DNA from: Furcasterigmium furcatum
Lineage: Eukaryota > Ascomycota > Sordariomycetes > Glomerellales > Plectosphaerellaceae
Length of the DNA: 64,000 nt
NCBI GenBank assembly: GCA_001599815.1
Contig: BCIA01000002.1
Location: 496,001-560,000, forward strand
Direction of reading: 5' to 3'
Position numbers and translations under genes: made by a program
Notes under the pieces: generated by a model
Databases searched by the model: none
Told to the model about the DNA's origin: nothing
Seen by the model: the letters and a program-made list of their open reading frames with translations, nothing else
Shown: piece after piece, positions 57,976 through 64,000 of the stretch
Layout: every line of letters starts with the position of its first letter
How positions within the stretch are numbered: the first letter of the stretch is position 1

Positions 57976-58782
57976 GATAGCATTTTCTAAGCGGCGCGCA
58001 TAGGAATGAACCGACGAGGGGCGAGTGTTGGCGTCTAGGGTCTGGTATGGGGACTTTGTCTCGGGACGTTGGCTGGTGCTGTCTCCGTCGTGATGTTATG
58101 GCCGGTGTTGTAGTTGGGTAGCGGGATGCTCAAATTCGAGACGCGACAGGCGCGCCTCAAGATACTCGTACCGCTGGAGTGGAGGGGTCATTGGGTCTCG
58201 CAGTGGGACCTGGGTCGCTAACTGAGGGGCTGTCCTGGGGGTTGTCAGGGCTGTCTGGCCCACCTTTCAGCGATGTTCGGTCCCTGGGGGAAACTTTGGG
58301 GCTGCCCGACCGACTCCTCCTCCGGCGTCAGGTGTCGGGTAGAAGGTACACCACACACAGTGGGAATCGGCGCCAAGAGTGAGTAGCGAGTACCTTCCCC
58401 GAAGCTTCGGTCCACCAAGCCAGGGCCCGTCTCCGTGTTTCCTCCCGCATCCGTTAACCTTCGCCGAAAATTCAACGACACGCCAAAGAGCATCGCGAGT
58501 CTCCCCCGAAACCATACTCCCCAGTCCCGCGACCAGGATATTCCATCGCGCCCACCGCCACGGAATGGTCGCTCCATCCCGCTGACCTGGGATCCCTCTT
58601 CGTCCTGCAATTGCCTTTCCGGTCATACGACTCATGGTCACGGCCTCGCGCATTGTTGCGCTTCGTGGTCGCACGCGACTTTGACGACGCCGCCTTCGGT
58701 CATCGCCATCCATCGCATCGCATCCCGCACAGCATCGGCCAGCTACCAGATCGCCGCCGACAGGTGACGACGCGACGCCGAG
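57976..58782. promoter_or_regulatory. shared promoter region of GCP3 and hfi1
   Basis: This 807 bp lies between divergent start codons. It holds both promoters and 5' leaders. No motif stands out. Confidence 0.5.
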
Positions 58783-60319
58783 ATGCCCGACATCGACCCC
58801 GCGGCCCTGAGCCGTCCCTCCGTCAGCCTCACGACCCCCGTTCTCTCCACCAAGACCATCACGGTTGCGCCAGGTTCATTAAAAGCCAAGACCAGTCAAA
58901 TCATCCCTGCTCGCATCGATCTCGAGCCTCTCTATACGGCCCTTAAGCAAGCCATTGGAAGCGAACAGTGGGCGATATACAAGGAGGCGCTGACGCAGTT
59001 CCTCATCGGTATGTGATTATCGGCGTGCCACGTTCCCTCGCTCCGCTCCCCTGCTGATATGCTCTGCCTCCCAGGTCGCCTGAACCAGACCGAATATGCC
59101 GAACGCATCGACCCCATACTCAGCGCCCTGGGTAACGAGAAGGAGCATCTTCATAACCAGCTCGTTGCTGCCATCTATGGCAATGTTACGAGGGAGATGC
59201 CCGACCAGGGGCTCGCCCCCTGGGTCAGCGCCAACGACAAGCCATCCACCGGCACAGGCAGCAAGCCCGCCTCAGGCGATGCCTCAGAAAGAAGATTAAA
59301 GGGCGAGGTCATGCAGCTCCCTGCTCGCGACAGGCGGCGGATCAAGGACCTCGGCACGAACGACGTAGGCTCTCCCAACACATACCTCCTTTTAACGATC
59401 AATGCTAACTCGCTCTTCTCTCTCCACAGATCGAACCATACGAGAGCATATCTAGCGCATTTCTTGATTCCTATAGACGGCCGTCTAGAACAACCGAGGT
59501 GCCTGCCAGCGCCACGGGCCTCGGTGCTGCTGGCGGCATCAACAACATGAGTGCGTCTCCCCTCGCCCCGAAAGAAACATCAATGGCTAATTATTTCTGT
59601 CAGATATTGATCTGGAAATCCGCAAGAGATTCGCACAGCCCCTGGCTATCGAGTCCGGAGAATTCCCAGACGCGTCCAACATCGAGGGCAGGATGCTGCC
59701 GTTCTGCTACGAGGCCGGCTTACCGAACGGACACAGCTCGGAAGCAGCGCATCTGATGTCGACTGCAGCAGAGACGTATATCAAGGAAGTGCTGGCGGCA
59801 ATGTTCTCGAAAACAAGAAGCAACGGGCCCGGCGACTCGGGCAACGCCGGCCTGGGCATGAGCTCCTCGTGGATCCAGACGCACAGGTACCGGCGCCAGC
59901 TGGCGGCGGAAGAAGACGCAGCGCAGCGGGGCGAGATCACGCGCGACAAGAGCGGCTTGCTCCCCATCGAGGCCAAGGCCGCCAGCGAGCGCGGGCCCCT
60001 GGGCATATCCGACATGCGCATGGCGCTCGAGATGGCCGAGAACGGCATGGCCAACTTCCCCATCCTCACGACGGCCATCACGTACGGCTACCGCGAGGGC
60101 GAGCTGGAGAACTGGCACGACTACACGTGGCTCCCCGGCCTCGAAGACACAGCCACCCGGTTCCCCAAGAGGGAGGACCTCGACATCGTGCCGCAGCTCA
60201 ACGGGCACCCGGACGCGATGGAGGTCGACTCGGACGAGATGTTCTGGGACGGAGCGGACGAGCAGGACAGCAACCTGCTGGACGGCGTCCTGGATTCATG
60301 CCTGGCGGTCGGGTCGTAG
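58783..60319 (+). CDS. hfi1: SAGA complex subunit Hfi1/Ada1 (Tad1 family)
   Basis: Exons 58783-59008, 59075-59364, 59430-59550 and 59604-60319 give 450 residues; introns start GTATGT, GTAGGC, GTGCGT and GTGCGT-like sites have clear branch sequences (gctgat, gctaac, gctaat) and acceptors. The N-terminal part matches the SAGA-Tad1 family: IDLEPLYTALKQAIGSEQWAIY, then LTQFLIGRLNQTEYAERIDPIL and HLHNQLVAAIYGN. Later blocks are RDRRRIKDL and DLEIRKRFAQPLAIESGEFPD, then an acidic C-terminus. Ada1/Hfi1 pairs through its histone-fold region with Taf12 and is a core structural subunit of the SAGA coactivator in the nucleus. The start is chosen because MPDIDPAALSRPS directly precedes the conserved region and no upstream in-frame ATG fits. 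It is divergent from GCP3. Confidence 0.9.
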
Positions 60320-61613
60320 TACGAGCCGCAACTCGAAGAGGACCGCCGGACACCGAGGGCCGTGTCGCAGGAGGCCGCACAAGCCCGGAGCGTCACGACA
60401 GCCAGCAGAACAGCCAGCCGAGGGGCCAGCGAGGACAGGCACGCAGCTTGGGGCGGGTGGCAGACGCAGCAGGAATGGCCCGACCGCAAGTTCCCGTATC
60501 ACCGATGTGGCCTCAGCCCAGGGTGTACGGGCGAGGACCCCCCTCACAGAACGGGCCTTGGTGGAATTGGGCGGCAGCATTAATGTCAGCATCAACTGTA
60601 ATCTCAAACGAGGGCATGGATTTCGGCGTTTTTGGGTCCTTCAGGAGACGAAGGCAACAGGAGGTACCGGAGTCGGTTTGCTATTTTGTTTCGTTCCGCG
60701 CTTCCGTTTCTTTCGTTTTTTATACGGGGTAGCTGATCCAAAAGGCTCTTCTTCCGGTGGTGTTGTTAGGATGAGTGGGTGGATGGATGGATGGACGGAT
60801 GGACGATGAATGGATGATGGGGGGAGGAGAGCGTGTAAACATTATTCCTTGATGTCAAGGACGATACCCGGAGAAGCAGTCTCTTCCCAGGTTGTCTGTG
60901 TGCCTGAGTTTAGCTAGACTTGAATTCAGGCATTGAAACATGGATGGAGCAAGGGGGGTTCTAGTCCTGTCCTCTGAGTGTTGTTGATGAGAGAAGCATT
61001 GGATGCCGATAGACTTTGGCAACTCTCCCGCCAAGAGTCTCAGTCTCCTGGACTTCCGACTCGGTGACTTAGACAATCGGCGCCAAGAGAAGAGAAGCAG
61101 GACTTCTCCAGATCTGTCGGTTCCCTGCGTCATCTCCCACTTGCTCCCCAGAGTTGCCTCGGCCCAGGTGACCGTTGGGATAATCCAGATATTCCCGACT
61201 CGGATTAGTGCTGAGATGCCGTGAACTTCCCCGCATCGGCAGCGCTGTCGGACAGGGATCAGTGCGGAGAAGGCAGATCGTTAGTGCGCTGGGGCGCTGA
61301 AGGGGCCCGAAAGACAGTGGATGGCTGCCCCCGACCCCAGTCGATGCCTCGGCCGCCCACGTCTGCTTCTTGCATGCATATCACTCACTTATAACAAGAG
61401 GGGACGCTGCACCTGTTCAAGCTTGTGCCACCCCCAGGTCTCTCGAACGACGGAACTGCTCGGTAAATAATAGGCCTCAGAAGCAGCAGTGTGCCAGTAC
61501 ATCGGCGTTCCCTCGCAGACCGCCTCAGTCCCTCACAGACTGAGCGAGGGACGACCTCACCGAAAGCAGACTCAGTCAACAGCCGGTCAACCATCAGTCA
61601 ACCGTCAGCCAGC
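60320..61613. other. intergenic, hfi1 3' UTR and promoter of the 4CL-like gene
   Basis: This 1.3 kb contains the GGAT/GGAC repeat described separately and no supported gene. The 120 bp before the ligase start are open in its frame from 61491 but have no credible ATG-initiated extension beyond low-complexity sequence. Confidence 0.5.
60781..60804. repeat. GGAT/GGAC tetranucleotide microsatellite
   Basis: Three GGAT units followed by GGAC GGAT GGAC lie about 460 bp after the hfi1 stop codon. The unit is the same as in the array at 669-690. Confidence 0.65.
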
Positions 61614-63379
61614 ATGCCGATCCCCTCGCGCTGGACAGAGACAGTTCCAAACTGCTCTCTGCAGCAATGGATCTTCGGCTCTGCATCTGGCCCGTTGCCG
61701 GACCGGCTGGCCTTCATCGATGCCGACAAGCCAGACACTCACCGGGTCTCCTTCGCCGAGTACCGCACTCTGTCCAAGCGCATCGCCGTCGGCCTGAGAG
61801 CCCGCGGCGTCAAGCCCGGTGAACGGGTCCTACTCTTCTCGGGAAACACCGTCTACTTCCCCTCCGTCTTCCTCGGCGTTCTCATGGCCGGCGCCGTCTT
61901 CTCCGGCGCGAACCCCGGCTACGTCGCCCGAGAGCTCGCCTACCAGATCAAGGACAGCGGCGCCGTGCTGCTCATCACCGCGGTAGGTAGTCTCGACACG
62001 GCCCTCGACGCCGCGAAGCAAGTCGGCCTGCCTGCCAGCAGCGTCTATGTCTTCGACACGACCATCCCCGGCTCGAAGCAGCTCGAGCAGCCCGCCACCA
62101 AGGGCACCCGTCACTGGACAGAGCTGCTCGCTCCCGAGTCCGAGGCCCACGACTTCGCCTGGGCAGAGCCAACGGACGCCCGCACCGCGACCTGCTGCCT
62201 CAACTACTCCTCCGGCACGACGGGCGTGCCCAAGGGCGTCGAGATCACGCACTACAACTACGTCGCCAACGGCACCGGCGTCTTCAAGGTCGCGGAGCTG
62301 GCCGAGGACTGGGCCGAGGCCATCAAGCGCTACCGCGGCCTCTGCTTCCTGCCCATGTACCACGCCTACGCCCAGACGTACTTCATCGCCAACTTCCCCC
62401 AGCAGGGCATGCCCACCTACATCATGCCCTCCTTCGACTTCGTCAAGATGCTCACCCACATCCAGCGCTTCCGCATCACCCACCTGACCACCGTGCCGCC
62501 CATCCTCGTCGCGCTCACGAAGCACCCGATCGTGCAAAAGTTCGACCTCACCAGCGTCGAGTCCGTCGGGTGCGGCGCGGCACCCCTCGCCGGGGAAACG
62601 GCCCGCGAGGCGGAGCGCCGCCTCAACAGGCCCGACCTCCTCGTCCGCCAGGGCTGGGGCATGACCGAGGTGACCTGCACGGCCATGACCTGGGACCCGC
62701 GGCGGCGCGAGCGCGTCACCGCCGTGGGTGAGGTGATGCCCAACTGCAGCGCGCGGCTCGTCGACGCCGACGGCACCGAGGTCACGGAGGCCAAGAAGCC
62801 CGGAGAGCTGTGGATCAGCGGGCCGACGGTGATGAAGAGCTACTGGGGGAACCCCAAGGCCACGGGGGAGACCATCGTCGAGGCCGACGGGCAGCGGTGG
62901 CTGCGCACCGGCGACATCGCGTACGTCGACTCGTACGAGCCCGGCGGGCTGTTCTACATCGTCGACCGTATCAAGGAGCTCATCAAGGTCAAGGGGAACC
63001 AGGTCGCGCCGGCCGAGCTGGAGGCCCTGCTCCTCGAGCGGCCTGACGTGGCGGACGTCGCCGTCGTCGGCGTCACGATCAAGGGCGAGGAGCTGCCGCG
63101 GGCGTATATCGTCCGATCGCCGGAGACCAAGGCGACGGGCGAGGAGATCGCCAAGTGGCTGGAGGCGAGGGTCGCCAGGCATAAGAAGCTCGCGGGCGGC
63201 GTGGCCTTTACGGACGCCATCCCCAAGAACCCGGTGAGTCCCTTCCCAGAGTCCTCTTCCCCGTGCGTGAACGTGCAGCTAACAACAGCCAGTCCGGGAA
63301 GATTCTCCGCAAGATCCTCAGGGAGAAGGCGAAACAGGAAGTTGGCGACCGAGACCCGCCGGCGTCGAAGCTATCATAG
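61614..63379 (+). CDS. 4-coumarate-CoA ligase-like acyl-CoA synthetase (AMP-forming)
   Basis: Exons 61614-63233 and 63293-63379 (59-nt intron, GTGAGT to GCCAG) give 568 residues. ANL-superfamily motifs appear in order: YSSGTTGVPKGVEITH (phosphate loop), FLPMYHAYAQ, QGWGMTEVT, TGDIAYVD and, after the intron, SGKILRKIL with the catalytic Lys. The intron just before SGKIL is a frequent place in fungal 4CL-like genes. Plant 4CL makes hydroxycinnamoyl-CoA; fungal relatives act on various aryl or fatty acids and many are peroxisomal. The C-terminus reads PPASKLS: the PTS1 tripeptide SKL is followed by one extra Ser, so peroxisomal targeting is doubtful. The ATG at 61614 is chosen because MPIPSRWTETVPNCSLQQWIF is a normal N-terminus for the family. 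It is not closely related to the ligase at 21.5-24.0 kb. Confidence 0.9.
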
Positions 63380-63775
63380 GTGCTGACCATAGGGAGCATA
63401 TAAGAGCAAAAGAACTGTGTAGATAGTCTGATCCATTGGATAACTCGATAAATACATTGCAACACGTTAAACAAAACGCGTCGTTGAGGTTGGGTTGTCT
63501 GGTGAGACTTCCGTTCAGGGGCCAAGAGGTTGCACGGGGAATCTCACGTGACGCGATAAGCTCCATCAGATAACGAAACTCGACCAGCATTATTTCGCGA
63601 CCAGACTTGCTTGCAGCACGGAGGACATCGACAACATCAAGAGCAATACTTCACACACCTCGCAACGCCCACCCTCCCGACTACGACACGCCAAATCCGT
63701 CAAGAAACCCCCAAATCCAAAAAGGCCCCTCAATTGCCCCGGCCCGCCCCTAGAGGCGCCGCAACCTTTGCCAAA
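63380..63775. other. intergenic, promoter of SPF27 gene
   Basis: This 396 bp holds the 3' UTR of the 4CL-like gene and the promoter of the next gene. One ACGCGT occurs near 63477. Confidence 0.5.
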
Positions 63776-64000
63776 ATGTCCGCCAAATCCGCCCTCCACG
63801 AGTCCCTCCCATGTCAGTCCTCCCCCCCTCGTCCTCTCTCGCCACAAAAGCCCCCCCTAACAACCGTCCCAGACATCGACGCCGACCTCACAGCAGCCCA
63901 GCGCGCCCAAGCAGAATCCCTCATCGCCACAGAACTCTCCACCGCCGGCCCCCCGCCCCCCTCCTCCGAACTCCTCCCGCCCGTGCGCGAACCCGCCTTC
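63776..64000 (+). CDS. Pre-mRNA-splicing factor SPF27/BCAS2 (Cwf7) family, 3' partial
   Basis: Exon 1 is 63776-63812 and exon 2 starts at 63873; a 60-nt intron runs from GTCAGT to TCCCAG with a CTAAC branch. The 55 visible residues begin MSAKSALHESLPYIDADLT and continue QRAQAESLIATEL, then a Pro-rich stretch, and the frame is open to the window edge. The LPYID motif followed by an Arg/Ala-rich helix and EL is the N-terminal signature of the BCAS2/SPF27 family. Members are part of the Prp19-associated (NTC) spliceosomal complex. The splice is supported because it restores the Tyr codon across the intron. The assignment rests on a short segment, so confidence is moderate. Confidence 0.7.
   Translation, partial: MSAKSALHESLPCQSSPPRPLSPQKPPLTTVPDIDADLTAAQRAQAESLIATELSTAGPPPPSSELLPPVREPAF

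Noticed and set aside
61830..63182. 450-codon open frame on the minus strand
   Set aside because: It lies entirely opposite the 4CL-like exon and results from GC-rich codons; the sense strand carries clear enzyme motifs.
1..64000. biosynthetic cluster, transposon, RIP-mutated DNA or CRISPR
   Set aside because: No backbone synthase, terminal repeats, transposase or reverse-transcriptase frames, AT-rich RIP tracts or spaced direct repeats were seen; the two acyl-CoA ligases are far apart and not accompanied by tailoring genes.

Overview
The window looks like nuclear DNA of a filamentous ascomycete, most likely a Sordariomycete. The genes have one to four short GT-AG introns (about 50-120 nt) with fungal branch sites (gctaac, ctgac) and GC-rich codon use. 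The gene set is typical of the group: an APSES factor with the StuA/ASM-1 domain, a CCG-6-like wall protein, a COP9 signalosome subunit 3, and a 24 kDa complex I subunit whose exons sum to 263 codons. The genus is not determined.

Layout. At 1-653 is the 3' end of a C2H2 zinc-finger gene. From 2.6 to 13.4 kb lies a compact housekeeping block: a kelch protein (+), complex I 24 kDa subunit (-), CSN3 (+), RPA1 (-), a dienelactone-hydrolase protein (+) and a quinone oxidoreductase (-), alternating as convergent and divergent pairs. From 13.4 to 30.3 kb genes are sparse: a CCG-6-like GPI protein, a broken DUF3176-like membrane-protein remnant, a propionyl-CoA-synthetase-type ligase, a doubtful small charged protein, a secreted Ser/Glu-rich modular protein whose signal peptide and body are in different frames, and a BRCT protein. 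From 30.3 to 40.1 kb no gene is recognisable; this is probably the upstream control region and leader of stuA (40.4-42.4 kb). Then follow Mediator subunit 1 (44.8-47.0 kb), a Wee1-type kinase (50.4-54.0 kb), GCP3/Spc98 (55.2-58.0 kb, -), SAGA subunit Hfi1/Ada1 (58.8-60.3 kb), a 4-coumarate-CoA-ligase-like enzyme (61.6-63.4 kb) and the start of a BCAS2/SPF27 splicing factor at the right edge.

How the genes relate. There is no biosynthetic cluster, transposon, CRISPR array, rRNA or tRNA that I could recognise. Several genes belong to cell-cycle, replication or transcription machinery (RPA1, Wee1, GCP3, Med1, Hfi1, StuA, CSN3), but this looks like ordinary gene neighbourhood, not a system. Points most worth following are the palindromic double ACGCGT element before RPA1, the roughly 10 kb gene-free tract and ATG-poor in-frame extension before StuA, the dual-targeting layout of the acyl-CoA ligase, the SKL-plus-one C-terminus of the 4CL-like enzyme, and the frameshifted secreted and membrane-protein genes. 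All exon boundaries were assigned by eye from splice consensus and reading-frame continuity.
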